Positions 11,950 to 23,440 of a stretch of DNA of 64,000 nucleotides are shown one piece after another. The number at the start of each line of letters is the position of its first letter. Positions within the stretch are counted from its first letter, which is position 1. Location: the NCBI RefSeq assembly GCF_032854445.1, contig NW_027018111.1, forward strand, positions 1 through 64,000, given 5' to 3'. The notes under the pieces are model-generated. The model was not told the DNA's origin, did not search any database, and was given only the letters and a program-made list of their open reading frames with translations. The stretch comes from Liolophura sinensis (Eukaryota > Mollusca > Polyplacophora > Chitonida > Chitonidae). The position numbers were made by a program, and so were the translations under genes.

Positions 11950-12400
11950 TAGTAACAGCAAGGTGAGGGTATATTTCTTTGTGCAGTTAACTACATACAT
12001 GGATCTTTCATATAATTCCGGAACAAGAAATCTCAATAACCCATTGTATTATAGATGCAGGTTTGATGTTAATGGGTGGAGAACACTGGGGTGCCTGGAG
12101 TATACTGCCTTGCAATCCTCCTGATTCAACAACGTCAGATAAAAATGGAATACACTAGTTTTGTAAAAACGCGAAGAATAATCTATGAAAATTAAAAAAG
12201 GACACATAATTAAAGTAAAAATTTAGGCTTTTTGCGTTCTTCAAAAATGTCAAAGTACTACACCATTAAATTTGGCTGACTACAGAGGCATACGCTCACT
12301 CACTCGTAGAAATATACAAGGGCCATCTTTTTCCTGATTATACACGTTATAATAAATGTGTACATTTTAATACGTAAACATTTTTTTCTGAACTGTACAA
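11950..12400. repeat. Diverged duplication, unit 2
   Basis: Partner of 10300-10760 in the same orientation, about 1.65 kb apart, with many substitutions and small indels; an old segmental duplication or two copies of an unnamed element. Confidence 0.6.
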
Positions 12401-12447
12401 TGACATAGGGATTGTGCTGTAAATCGAGTAAATCATTTATTTATTTA

Positions 12448-12600
12448 TTTTTTTGATTGGGATTTTACGCCGTACTCAAGAATATTTCACTTATACGACG
12501 GCGGCCAGCATTATGGTGGGAGGAAAACGGGCAGAGCCCGGTGGAAACCCACGACCACCCACAGGATGCAGGCAGACGGCCGGAGAGGAAGCCAGTAAAT
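12448..12600 (-). repeat. tRNA-derived SINE, family A
   Basis: Minus-oriented copy with TTTTACGCCGTACTCAAGAA, TACGACGGCGGCCAGC and GGGCAGAGCCCGG, preceded by a TTTA-rich tail complement at 12436-12450. Confidence 0.72.
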
Positions 12601-14759
12601 CATAATAAATCAAGTAATCTCGAAATCCAAGTAACAATACGGCATAAGGCAAAATGACACAGAAGACCCCAAAAGGAAGACAGACGTAGACCACCAATTC
12701 AGGCCGAGTGCGTTTAGCACACTCAAGAATCTTGTGTCATAAATTTGTAGTTCCGCATATTCACTAGGTTTTTCTTTCCGTTATCACTAGGTATTTGACA
12801 GTGTGTACAGAATGATTGAATGAATAAACAGGGATTGACAATCTTCCGCAATACTTCAGTCATATAGATCTAATGACAAAAGCTTTGATTTGCTTGATTT
12901 TTTCCCTCCCTCCAATGTGAATGCACTATATAATGGCGATTCAAAGTGCTGATAAAAGTGCAAAAAGAATGAATCGATGATTTTATTTTACTTCTGGTCT
13001 TCATTTACTGGAACATGTGACAAAGGTGTTAATATTTAGAGAAGTGTGAAAGCAAACATTTTTTATTTGTTTTCTGAGCTTCAAAGACATCACTGTTCAG
13101 TTTAGTCAGATGTATTCCACTAATAATTTTTCATTGCAGACAACACTTTAGGAAAGGTGCCATGGTTATTTACATATGTTTATTTATATATATAACTAAC
13201 TAACTAACACTTCAAATGCACAAGTCATATAGATATTTTCTGAAGTTGATCAATGGATACAATGTTATTCTACTTGGAAGCTATTTATTTGTTTAAAATA
13301 TCAAGACACCATAACTAAAGAACATATAAAACTCACTAGAAAAGCTATATTTTATATCTAAAAATTAAGGGCGATAACTGCAGAAAAAAGGTATTTTATA
13401 ATAACATAAACTATATATGTAATATGCAAATAGCCTTTGTCCGAATATAGTCTACATAACTACTTTTAAAAGCTTAAAATAATCACTTATAAAAATAGAT
13501 AACATCGTATAACAAATCTAGTAAGTACATGTGCCCTAAGGCTTGCGTTTGTTAGAACTAAAGTTAAAACTGTAATTAAAATACCCGAATGAAATCTGGT
13601 TAGTATGATATACATGTCTGTATGTGTTAACATATCTTCTCAAACATCTCATTTGTGTTGTGTACGCACACAAAATAAACACATTCATCAATTAAAAAAT
13701 AATCAATGAATAACTACAAAGGCAAGATTGCAACAATTCAAAGAACAATACACAATGCGTTGCAGTTTACAGGGAAATATGTTACAGTAATAGACACACT
13801 TAGTAGGAGATAAATACGTCCCATGGGTAATTTTGTTCGAAATTCTGAAATACATCTAAGAGAGATCAATTTCGAATGGCACGAGTCGGCTACGCTAAAC
13901 TTTCACGCTCAGCAACACGTAAGCGACAGAGTTATTTCGAAAGTGGACGGAGTTAAACTATATTTTCATTTTAAGAAGCTAAAACCCTGTCGTCCTTGAG
14001 AGAGACCGCTATGTTAAACTCTAGAGAAAGTTTGACGATATATACGCTCTCACAAAACCTTCTGGAACAAACCATCGCATGACGTATTCGAAGTAAATTT
14101 ACAAGTTATCAAGGAATGACCTCATCGACAATTTACGACCTTTACGATTTCATTCTTTGACCTATAGTCGGGTCCGGTGCTTAAAGAATCCACTTCTTTC
14201 TTCCTCTTTTGTTCAATGGCGACCAAAAATAGTTTAAGTTACATGCCCGTTTCGCGGTTCGGAAAGTTGGATGCATTAATATTGTTACTGTTTATGTATT
14301 TACATAAATAGTTAGAACAAAACACTAACTAAATAAATTGACAACAGGTCAGTTCACCGTTTACGTGTGACCATTTGTCAAGTATCACACTGTCATCGCT
14401 GACCTGGTTTTTTGCACTACGTCTTTCTGCTGTACACCTTGATTATATTTTATTCCCGATTAAAGGCGATTTAGTGAAATTTGCATTCACACGATCAAAG
14501 TTGTCCACAATTACATATGCATCTCAGTTGCCGTTTGATTGCAACTGTTCATAAATCTAAAGCGGCGATCCAATTTACAACGATGAATACACATCGCCCA
14601 CAACCGGTCTCACCTGAATTATACACTAACATGATGCAGAGCCGCCAGACGTTCTATCCATATCTACTTACAAGAGGAGTATATTCACTTAAGAACCTGG
14701 AGTAAAGGCGTCCAATGTAATAACCTTGACACACCAGCTTTCGCAGCATCAACATGTAA
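12601..14759. other. Intergenic, nothing recognised
   Basis: AT-rich sequence with no conserved frame, RNA gene or repeat that I could identify. Confidence 0.45.
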
Positions 14760-14915
14760 CCTTGATTGAAATCAACACGCAGGATCTAACAAATGCTACA
14801 AAGCGAGATATATTCGCGCAATATGCAGAACCGTTCTGTACATAGCCGTCCGGGTAAGGACAACCTACAGTGCCAAAACTGAAGCTGTCTCTTCTGGCCC
14901 ACAGTCCACGAGAGA
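14760..14915 (-). pseudogene. Penelope-like reverse transcriptase fragment
   Basis: The minus-strand translation contains RGLWARRDSFSFGTVG, CPYPDG and YCANISRFVAFVRSCV. It aligns with the C-terminal part of the Penelope-like frame at 22421-22816 (RRLYDKRDNFNFDIVN, YPYLDS, VYISRLVAYFVRSCV). Only about 50 codons remain. Confidence 0.7.
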
Positions 14916-15259
14916 AGGACCCTTTTGGTTTGGGTACAAACATAGTCCCAGCCAATTCGATTTGAGTAAAAAAATTGATTTCTTTTTGGAGTCATGAATC
15001 GCGGTTAGACAATGTTATTTCTCAAATATTACAAAGGCACGAAAAAAAGCATGGCATAATTTCATTCAGCCAGTTGAATTCAACGATTATCTTAGACAGT
15101 CGTTGAATCGCGTGTGCACACAAACTGTGTGGCCAGGGTTTAAGTGTATGAAACGGTTGCATTCCAAACCACAGGTGTTTCGCTCGTTAACGGAGGAGAA
15201 ATGGGGGTTGTGCATTGATTATTAAGGTATTTAGCCTTAGGAACACTGGTGACTGTCTT

Positions 15260-15401
15260 CTTCCTCAGCACCATATACGATTGACGGTCCCCCCGTCCTC
15301 AAAGGCAATGGTGGCGTAGGTCGTCGTGTTCTCAGCTGGGTGTATGATGGGTTTGGTGCCCACGAACTTCCCGTCTACGTTCACCAGTATGCGAGGACAT
15401 T
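15260..15401 (-). other. Probable 3' UTR start of the Ig receptor
   Basis: This follows the predicted stop. It is GC-richer than its surroundings, which is unusual for UTR here and fits former or alternative coding use. No clear polyadenylation signal was identified. Confidence 0.35.
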
Positions 15402-15405
15402 TCAT
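15402..15405 (-). CDS. Terminal exon: last codon and stop
   Basis: After acceptor TTTTCTAG, the first nucleotide completes an arginine codon and TGA follows at once, so most of this exon would be 3' UTR. The same exon is open for 46 codons in another frame, from ATG at 15405 to about 15265, containing TTYATIAF (an ITSM-like T-x-Y-x-x-I). A different splice form could use it; the present phases do not. Confidence 0.5.
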
Positions 15406-15423
15406 CTAGAAAAGAGATGATAT

Positions 15424-15525
15424 TTAACACCAAGGCGGCAGCAAGTACCAATTTTAAAACCTTTGGTATGACCCGAGCTGGGTTTAATCATCGGATCTGT
15501 TGACTTCGAATCGGACTCTTAGGTA
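15424..15525 (-). repeat. SINE family B fragment
   Basis: It shares GGCAGCAAGTACCA, TTTGGTATGACC and GCTGGGTTTAATC with 2663-2740, and lies in the last intron of the Ig gene. Confidence 0.5.
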
Positions 15526-15708
15526 ATGATATACATGTACATGGTAGAGTGTTATACCATCTCACTTTGTTCCATCTCAAATAAATGTGCCCCTGTACTT
15601 ACCATTGTCACGTTCATACCTTGCAGATAGCGGTAGATTACACTTTTCAAGTATAATCAGATGTTTATCTATGTGAATTACAAACGCAAGAAAACAGCAA
15701 ACGTGTAC

Positions 15709-15814
15709 CTGGTTAGGTCTGAGGTTTCCAAGCGGTCATGATATCCGGAGTTATAATACATCACTTCATCCCCAGCAAAAGCCGCATTAGGAAAGGTGTC
15801 CACAGAAAGTTGGC
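15709..15814 (-). CDS. Tail exon with MYYNSG motif, penultimate exon
   Basis: The 106-nt exon lies between TTACACAG and GTACAC. In phase it encodes QLSVDTFPNAAFAGDEV, then MYYNSGYHDRLETSDLT. Joined to the next exon it is followed by AGA TGA, so it supplies the C-terminus of this splice form. Three tyrosines lie close together here, in YYNSGY. Confidence 0.72.
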
Positions 15815-18800
15815 CTGTGTAAAGACAGACACACATAAACGTGTAAAATAGCTGCTCGAAACTAACTATCTCAGAATACCTTATATATCAGCCAGTTTAC
15901 GATTCAAGGAGATCGTGTGGATTGCTGTGAACATCCAAATGTTTGCTTTCACTGAAATCTCATTTTAACGTCATTCTAAGGTTACGTTTCTTGCTTATCC
16001 ATCAGATAACTTCTGTCTAAAACGTTGTTTTTTTGTGAGGTACATCTATAACATCGTATATTAAACTGGGCAACATTTAAAAAAGGTCCCATACAGCTTG
16101 TGGTGCTTCATGGCAATAAGCGATCAACGACACACTCTCGACGAAATTAGGGGGTCATTTCCCAAGGAAGTTATGCGCAGAAAGCTGATCAGAGCAAACA
16201 TAAACCATTAGAAATTGCAGGACGTCATGTTACTCAGTTTGGCTTCATATAGATTGTTTTATGGGCCATTTATCGTGTGTATACTACTGATACATTCAAC
16301 TTGAATGGAGAAATGTAAGAAGGGATTATAGTGTGCATTACAAAAGAGATTACAAAATTCATTACTGCACTTTGTCTTATAAGGGGGTAATTATGAAAAT
16401 GATTTTCCAATTGCCATTAGTGTTAAGCATGCACAAGTTCACCATGATAGGCAAAATGTATGGTAAGATTTATCAAAATCGGTGCAGTGGTTTTTGGGAA
16501 GAGATGAATTAACAAAATTGTATCTACGGACGGACGGACGAACAAACAAACTGATATACAAGATGATTCCAGTATACCCCTAACTTCGTCCAGCGTGGAA
16601 GTGGGGGGGGGGAGGGGGGGGGGGCAATAATTAAATATACTCATATCCATCAATCACACAACTGCTTTAACTGTAACAATTCGAGTTTTTAAGTTGTTTT
16701 ATTTCAATTTATGGATTTTTGAATAGTGTAATATAAAAAAGAATGTCAGATATATTTATCTTTTTATAATCATAAAATAATTATAATAACAAAGTAAGTA
16801 TATGTACATTGCACATGCATATGTAACTAATTTAAAAGCACACCTGTTTCCTTATAGCAGGAATAATTTGTCTTCAAAAACTGTACATGTATTCTTATTT
16901 CCATGTCGGTCGCTCAAACGTTAGCCTTATTTACTTTATATTTGTCAGCTTTCATAATACACATGTACAAATAATTTGTCTCATAGTTTCTATTTTCTTC
17001 CAAATTAATAATTAAATTCAGGGATAGAAAGACTAGATCCGTTAAGATGAATACACAGGTGTAATATCTGGTACCTTAACAAATTCCAAAGGCTTCCATG
17101 ATTAGAAAAAGCTATGGTCAATCGTTTTCAATTCTAAACAGGGTTATAATATATGTACACGTTTAACTAGAAGACGAAAATCAAGCCGAACATAGAACAA
17201 TTTAGTTGAAAATAAGGAGATACTACATGTAAAAAATCTCTGTAAAAGCATTTATATATGGATAACATAACCTTATTATTAAGACACCAACATGTCGAAT
17301 TTGTTACTACTGCTCTCACCCTTTTGTTCTGATTTTCAGTTCAAAATTGATTGTTTCTACATTTGTATTCCTGATAAATTATACCCGGCAGTAGGTAAAT
17401 ACAGATCACATTAACATCACTTCGAAAGTTATCAAACTATTGCATATTACCAAAAAGACTTGAGAATTCAGGTAAATATCAGGACGGTGATACAAATGCC
17501 TGGAGTTGAACCAGGCCACCAGGCCAAAATACAGTACAACTGCTTGCAGCTCAGAGTCACGTCTGCAACTACGATTTTTTGGGCAAGTTTTGAGTGTGTA
17601 CATACTGTTAATTTGTGCGCACTGCTGCATATTTTTCAGATTCGGTTCAGTGTTTCTTGCATTAAATACAAAATATTTTAAATATTAATTCTCACTATTT
17701 CCATCCCTTTTGCCTTTGTATTAAAAAGAGAAACAGAATACCATGAGCACAAATAGACACTAAACATCGGCTGCTATTACACCAGTTACAGCGTATGTCT
17801 CTTTTGCTTAGCAAAACAGTTTGCATCTGGTTTTAGTTAAGATTTAATCGATAGTATTACTGATGAACAAGCATCGAGGGAAAAGCACATAACGCTCAGA
17901 AGAACAGTTTTTTTTAATTTTCCTAAAAAAAAACTATGCTGTACTTTCAAGAAGCATATATATATATATATTTGTGGTTATAATTCGTCTGTGAATTTTG
18001 TTTTCGTTCACCTGGCTTTGGCTTCAAAACTCCCTCAGCTTTACCAAAGGCATATTTAAAAAAGGCGAAAGTGGATCACAACCCGAATCACCATTCATTC
18101 ATGCATTGTATAAAACAAAATGATGATAAAACGACCCACAATTTACGTCAGTTACAATTATTATTTTAACTGTTGATATAAATGTTAGAGGCAAGTCATA
18201 CAACCTCTGTCACCACAGCTTAAGCAGAATTAGCTTTAAATAAATCCAGTGATGTTAATTGAGATTTGTTCGACGTCTTCGGTCTAGAATTACTTAAAAT
18301 GCTGTGGTATGATCACATTCAATAAATATTTACGTGAAACCCTGGTAAACCGATTAGACCTCGGTGGTGCTCAGCCCACCAAAATGCTGGTTTGTGCATA
18401 ATACATGCAGAGTATAAAGTAATACCTATAGAGTAAACCAGAATTGTGGCCGTGAAGCCAGTGAAATCTGGTATGTCAATTTATATCAGGGTTTTACTCT
18501 TACAATTCATTAAATAGTAGCAACTTACGGATCCCCTACCGCCACGGACTGGATATATTAAATGCAGTGATGTGTGAAGTAAGAAGTTTGAGGTACTGTT
18601 CTATCCCCAGTTGAACGCCTAATGACAAATAAGGTAGCAGACTCGAATCCAGTTCTAGTTCTACTGCAGCCCTGAGCGACAAGGTTTGTAAGGTAACAAT
18701 TAAATCACACTGGTTAACAAAATATTATCCTTCTAATTTCATTGCTTAATTATTGGATGAAGTCCTCTTAGAATAATAATAAACGCAACCATGTAGCGTT

Positions 18801-19158
18801 TAAGAAAATCGAAAATGTTTTCTCACTGGCTTTTTGGTTTGGTTGACTTCATCACACACTGGGCCCTCTTGGGATATAAATTAACTGTTATATAACATTT
18901 TTCATGTTGTTCTTGTTATTTTCCTTTTCCCATGGCAGGTAAACGGATTTTCTTTCACAACGTATACAATAATCGCAACATACAATAATCTACTTATGAC
19001 AAATTTGTGATGTTTTATATGAAAGGAACGTTATACTTTCGCTGTTGAACTCTTGGAAAATCTCTCGTGTTTTGTTAAATTGAAAAAAAAAAACAATCAA
19101 ACAACAAAAACATTAATGAGAAAACATAATGTTTGCTGCTAGCAGCTATAAAACTGAC
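15815..19158. other. Intron of the Ig receptor
   Basis: No further exon, gene or recognisable element. It contains a poly-G tract near 16603-16623 and a short TA repeat near 17957. Confidence 0.45.
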
Positions 19159-19221
19159 CTTCTGCAGTTTTGCTGGCCTTCCTTGCTGTATTTAATTCGG
19201 CATAGACCCGTGCTGCTTCTT
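19159..19221 (-). CDS. Tail exon with VYAEL motif
   Basis: The 63-nt exon lies between AATTTCAG and GTCAGT and encodes EAARVYAELNTARKASKTAE in phase. YAEL fits Y-x-x-L. The residue two before the tyrosine is R, so it does not meet the strict ITIM consensus. Confidence 0.76.
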
Positions 19222-19737
19222 CTGAAATTAAAGGTGATACACTGTAATGTATATGAATAAATACATGGAATTTCACCATAGACGCGATTAAATTGTGGAC
19301 TAAAATTTCTTTAAATACAAGTGCTTATTTGTACCTCGTTTCACTGACCACTAAGCAATATCGTAGACAAAATCCACGATTGCTTTATAATAAAAAAAAA
19401 CACCAGTAAATTGTATTCGGGTATATTGGACATATTTGAGCATCGAGGGCAACATTGGAGACGAGAACTTGCTGTAACACATTCAGGAGTCTATAAACCA
19501 TAAGAATGGGGTTCACCAGTTACAAAGTAAAGTGAATCTTGTTGCCCATTAAAGTAGTGGCCTCTGCCTTTTTGAATGACTCTGTATGCTATGGCTATTT
19601 ATGATCACTTGCATTGCTACTAAAATGATTTGTACTTTTATTAAAGTACGTAAAGGGCCCAAATGTACAATTCAGTACGGAAGATTTGATCAACCTTGTA
19701 GAAGGCCAGTGAGCCTTATTAGACATTTGCTACCTAC

Positions 19738-19788
19738 CTTCTGTATCTTCTAATGTTCTCGCCAACCAACTAAGAATTTCTCCAATTT
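19738..19788 (-). CDS. Tail exon (IGEILSWLARTLEDTE)
   Basis: The 51-nt exon ends at GAAG|GTAGGT. I chose the acceptor TCATCAG because it keeps the frame; the polypyrimidine tract is weak, so the exact start is less certain. It encodes an acidic amphipathic segment without tyrosine. Confidence 0.58.
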
Positions 19789-19984
19789 CTGATGACAATC
19801 TTACATAGGTATTTTGGGAAGACTAATTTCGCATAGATGACATTTTATCAAGTTAATGTCGAATTTTATCATAAAACCTGGAGTACCAGACAGGCAATAA
19901 TATCAGGGTAAACTTTATAGGAAGATGGTTTTTTGCATTAATAGTTGTAAATCCAAAACATCAGCTAAGCAGGTTTATACGTAC

Positions 19985-20060
19985 ACTTGGAATGAATGAT
20001 TATGGCTGAACGCTACATTGGCAATATTTCAGCCATATGGTGGCGAGTGTACACTTAGAG
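19985..20060 (+). repeat. Short dispersed repeat, family C
   Basis: It has GAATGAATGATTATGGCTGA then TTTCAGCCATATGGTGGCGA. The same words start the longer copy at 24740-24925. Confidence 0.55.
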
Positions 20061-20439
20061 GATGATTCATTATTCGTTCTATTAACGTTTGAGATTCAAC
20101 AGAATATCGTTCAAGTAATTCTGGTTTATTCCAACTGAACTGCTCACCTTTATTCTTGTCGACAACAGTATACAACCCAACTAATATACCATAACCTGTA
20201 TCGATCAAATGTTTAGTTAGAGCACAATTATCCTCGTCGTACCCGGATGTCACCTGGTCCATACCAAAACGTTTTGTCTTGTATTCATTTCATTTCATTT
20301 TATTCACGCATAGACAAATACAAACATTTATCTAAGTTAAAAAATGACACGTCTGGAATACTACCTCGAGAGCATCATGGCTTCCTACAGAAATCGTGGT
20401 GTCCGATTTGAAACATGGCCTCCGACTGGAAACATGGTC

Positions 20440-20700
20440 TCCAACTTTAAACAAGGTCTTCTACTGGAAACATGGTATTGCTACATATCTCGCCTTGTGG
20501 CGTTTGGTATACCCTGTGTGTTTTGTGACCGTCTTAGTCAACGTCATAATTCAATAGTGCGAGAAACTAGTGTGTTAAGGTTATTCCATCAAAGGCATTA
20601 ACTATGTGCTTTAACTTTTACAATAAGTACAATTCTCTAGTAAGTGAATGTGGAAAAAACGTTTAGAATCTCTGGCACTCTGCTTCATGTCCAATTTTGC
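20440..20700 (+). pseudogene. Penelope-like reverse transcriptase 3' fragment
   Basis: The translation contains CYISRLVAFGIPCV, CDRLSQRHN and, in another frame, FYNKYNSLVSECGKNV then LWHSA. These match YISRLVAYFVRSCV and FYNEYNTLVGRYGQSV of the copy at 22.4-22.8 kb. Frameshifts are present. Confidence 0.7.
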
Positions 20701-20959
20701 TTAACCCATCACATGGGCCCGTATATTCATCGTGTTGAGTTAAGTCGCCAGGGAATTGGTATTGAGATTATTAACCTGGTACGTACATACTGGTTAACGG
20801 CTCGTATAGGGATGTCCGTTTCGACGCATGTGTTCATGTGGGTGCAATTAGGCTGACATATTGCTGTGATATCGGAGAGACCATTTAATATATGTCAGCT
20901 TTCTTGTTTATGAAACTCAGTCGGAGACCTCTAACATTTTTTAACGGGATATACCTTAC

Positions 20960-21003
20960 CTGAGTTGGGCATCAGATCCACCTTTTCATAGACTGCGGTA
21001 TTT
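20960..21003 (-). CDS. Tail exon with VYEKV motif
   Basis: This 44-nt exon lies between TTATTAG and GTAAGG and encodes NTAVYEKVDLMPNS in phase after Y3. YEKV is a Y-x-x-V motif, 18 residues after the YENL tyrosine. The intron to its right holds Penelope-like sequence. Confidence 0.72.
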
Positions 21004-21883
21004 CTAATAAAAGATGGGAATGTAATGACGATAAACAAGAAGCATCTTGTTCATTTGAATCTTAAGCGACAAGGTAACATCAAATCTGCAATAAACTACA
21101 CAAAATGTATGATTACCGCTGAGTGCAAAAGCTACTAAATGTTTTTACCCGAAAGAAACTGGTCCGTCACAAGATGTAAAATATTACCCTAACATGCGTA
21201 AGGAAGGTTAACTTTGAATCTAGTTATAAACAAACATGAAACCGGTATTTATATTTTCTGTAATAAATTGTTTTTGCTAGTAAACTAAGGTTCACAAAAT
21301 TTTCCTGAACGACTTTAATATTTAAAATGGCCTCTCTTGGGTGTCAAGTGTAATTTTAATTTCAACACTGTTACAATGTTCGGCTCACTGCAACCAAGCA
21401 AGCTGTGGCCGACAGATTTTTGACCAAAGAACTGAGGATCGAAAATTTTGCTCCAAGGAAATATCGCAGGTGACCAAAATCAATAGAGTAAAATATTTTG
21501 ATGACAGAAAAAAATGGCCGGCGGAAAAAAGCAGAAAACAAGGAATTGGTCGAGTCCTCGGAACTTTTTTCGCTGATTATGGTAAAGATTGAGAACTGGT
21601 AGCTTTTGGTGTTCTGCACATTGCCATTGTTCACGTACAGAAGTCTCAAATACTGCGTGACCCTTGACATTGAGAGACATATTTTTTTCTTCTTGTTTTA
21701 CCACTGTTAGAATAATCTGGTTAATTTGACCAAACAAATTTTGGTACAGACGCGTCCGACCAACTAATGGACCGACCAAACACTAAAGGATCGAAATGAC
21801 CAGATATACGACCAGAGGGCCAGGCTTTCTTTTGGTCGCAAGAACAGGGTAATGAACAGAGTAAAAATTCAGGTGTCAACTAC
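21004..21883. other. Intron, nothing recognised
   Basis: Overlapping chance frames of up to 99 codons on both strands without family signal. Confidence 0.4.
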
Positions 21884-22816
21884 ATGTGTATTCTTAACAA
21901 CCCCAAACGTCTTACAGAAGAACTCGATGCTCATATGCATATACCGTACAAAGACGTATCCACATGGGATTTATCTACTCTCTATACTACCATTCCTCAC
22001 AAAGATCTTACTGAAAGAATATCGTCGTTAATTGTCTCGGTATTTACTAAAACTGGTCACCGTTACATTAACGTCAGAAGAAATAAGGCTTTGTTTAGTT
22101 CTACTCTTTATAAAGGTTACCAATCATGGGATGTTACATTATTTATTGAATTACTTGAATTTCTCATTAATAACACCTATGTGAAATTCGGAGATACCAT
22201 TTACAAACAGTGCATAGGTATTCCAATGGGTACCAATTGCGCGCCTCTTTTGGCAGACCTATACCTGTTTTCATATGAATGCGACTATATGCACAAATGA
22301 CTTAAATGTAATATCTTTAAAGCTCGATCCTTTTCATTTACCAAGCGGTATATTGATGATCTACTGGCGTTAAATAATCCCCATATTGCTGAAGCGGTGA
22401 AGGAAATCTATCCGCCTTAATTGGATTTAAAGGAGACAACAGATAGTCCTGATGGTACATCTTATTTGGATCTATATCTGTACAAAGACGGACACGGTCT
22501 CCTTTCACGCCGCCTTTACGACAAAAGGGATAATTTCAATTTTGATATTGTAAATTATCCTTACTTAGATAGCAATATACCAAAGGGTCCTGCATATGGC
22601 GTATACATATCTCGCCTTGTAGCATATTTTGTCAGATCTTGCGTTAATTGTGATGACTTTAGTCTGCGTCACAAGTTGCTAGTTCAAAAACTAGTTTGTC
22701 AAGGATACTCCATCAAACGCCTTCATTCTAATTTTCTCAAATTTTACAATGAATATAACACTCTCGTTGGCAGGTATGGACAGAGCGTTCAGAATCTCTG
22801 GCGATCTGCATTGTGA
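21884..22816 (+). pseudogene. Penelope-like element reverse transcriptase, broken
   Basis: Frame 21884-22300 contains DLSTLYTTIPHKDL and GIPMGTNCAPLLADLYLF, both hallmarks of Penelope-like reverse transcriptases. A stop at 22298 is followed by FTKRYIDDLLALNNP, which holds the Y-x-D-D catalytic box. Another stop precedes the frame to 22816 (RRLYDKRDNFNF, YISRLVAYF, SIKRLHSNFLKFYNEYN). In the intact family this enzyme copies element RNA at exposed DNA ends. No N-terminal part and no GIY-YIG endonuclease were seen, so the copy is 5'-truncated and dead. Confidence 0.85.
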
Positions 22817-22829
22817 TCAACCACATAGA

Positions 22830-23440
22830 CGGCGCTGTTATCGCTAACATAGATGGCGCTGGTTGCCCAGTGTAACCGTCTATCTTGTATGTCATGTGTA
22901 ACATCATAGATGGCGCCTCTTGTAACATGAGACCTTTACATATTACGGGGAAAGACGTAATCGTCCGTTACTTTTGAATCATAATCTGATCGGTTAGGGT
23001 CCGTAACGCTCGTCATTTTCAAACTGTATCTAATGCCGCTTAACCTGGGGCTAGGGGCCGTAAAGGTAGCCATGCTAATTACATCAGCATGATGCCTTTA
23101 TGAACAGTTGCAATGAAAGCGCGACTGGGATACTTGTTTAGCTGTTATTTGACATGGAACACAATCAGGGACTACGAATTTGAACTTTGATATGGAATTC
23201 ATGCCTGGAATATTCATTGTCTGCCCGGGCATCATTCAAAACTGATGACCGCTTCTCTCTTGTGTCTTACTGGCTTTATTTCTTATTTGTATAATTTCTT
23301 ACATACCTTTGTCTTCGGGAGTTAGTGTTAAACGTTGTTGTGGAAATGGATCTTGCGATTATCGACTTGGAACGCCCTTTATGGACTACGAATGGTATAT
23401 GAATGTCGGACTTGACGTTTATATTTAAAAGTGTGGTCTA
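22830..23440 (+). repeat. Penelope-like element 3' noncoding region
   Basis: It contains short direct repeats of the type CATAGA(T/C)GGCGC (22824, 22849, 22905), then the approximately 500-bp segment shared with 5838-6345. Its position directly after the reverse transcriptase frame ties the dispersed repeat to this element. Confidence 0.6.

Noticed and set aside
19159-19221. Classical ITIM at VYAEL
   Set aside because: The residue at position -2 is arginine, not I/V/L/S.
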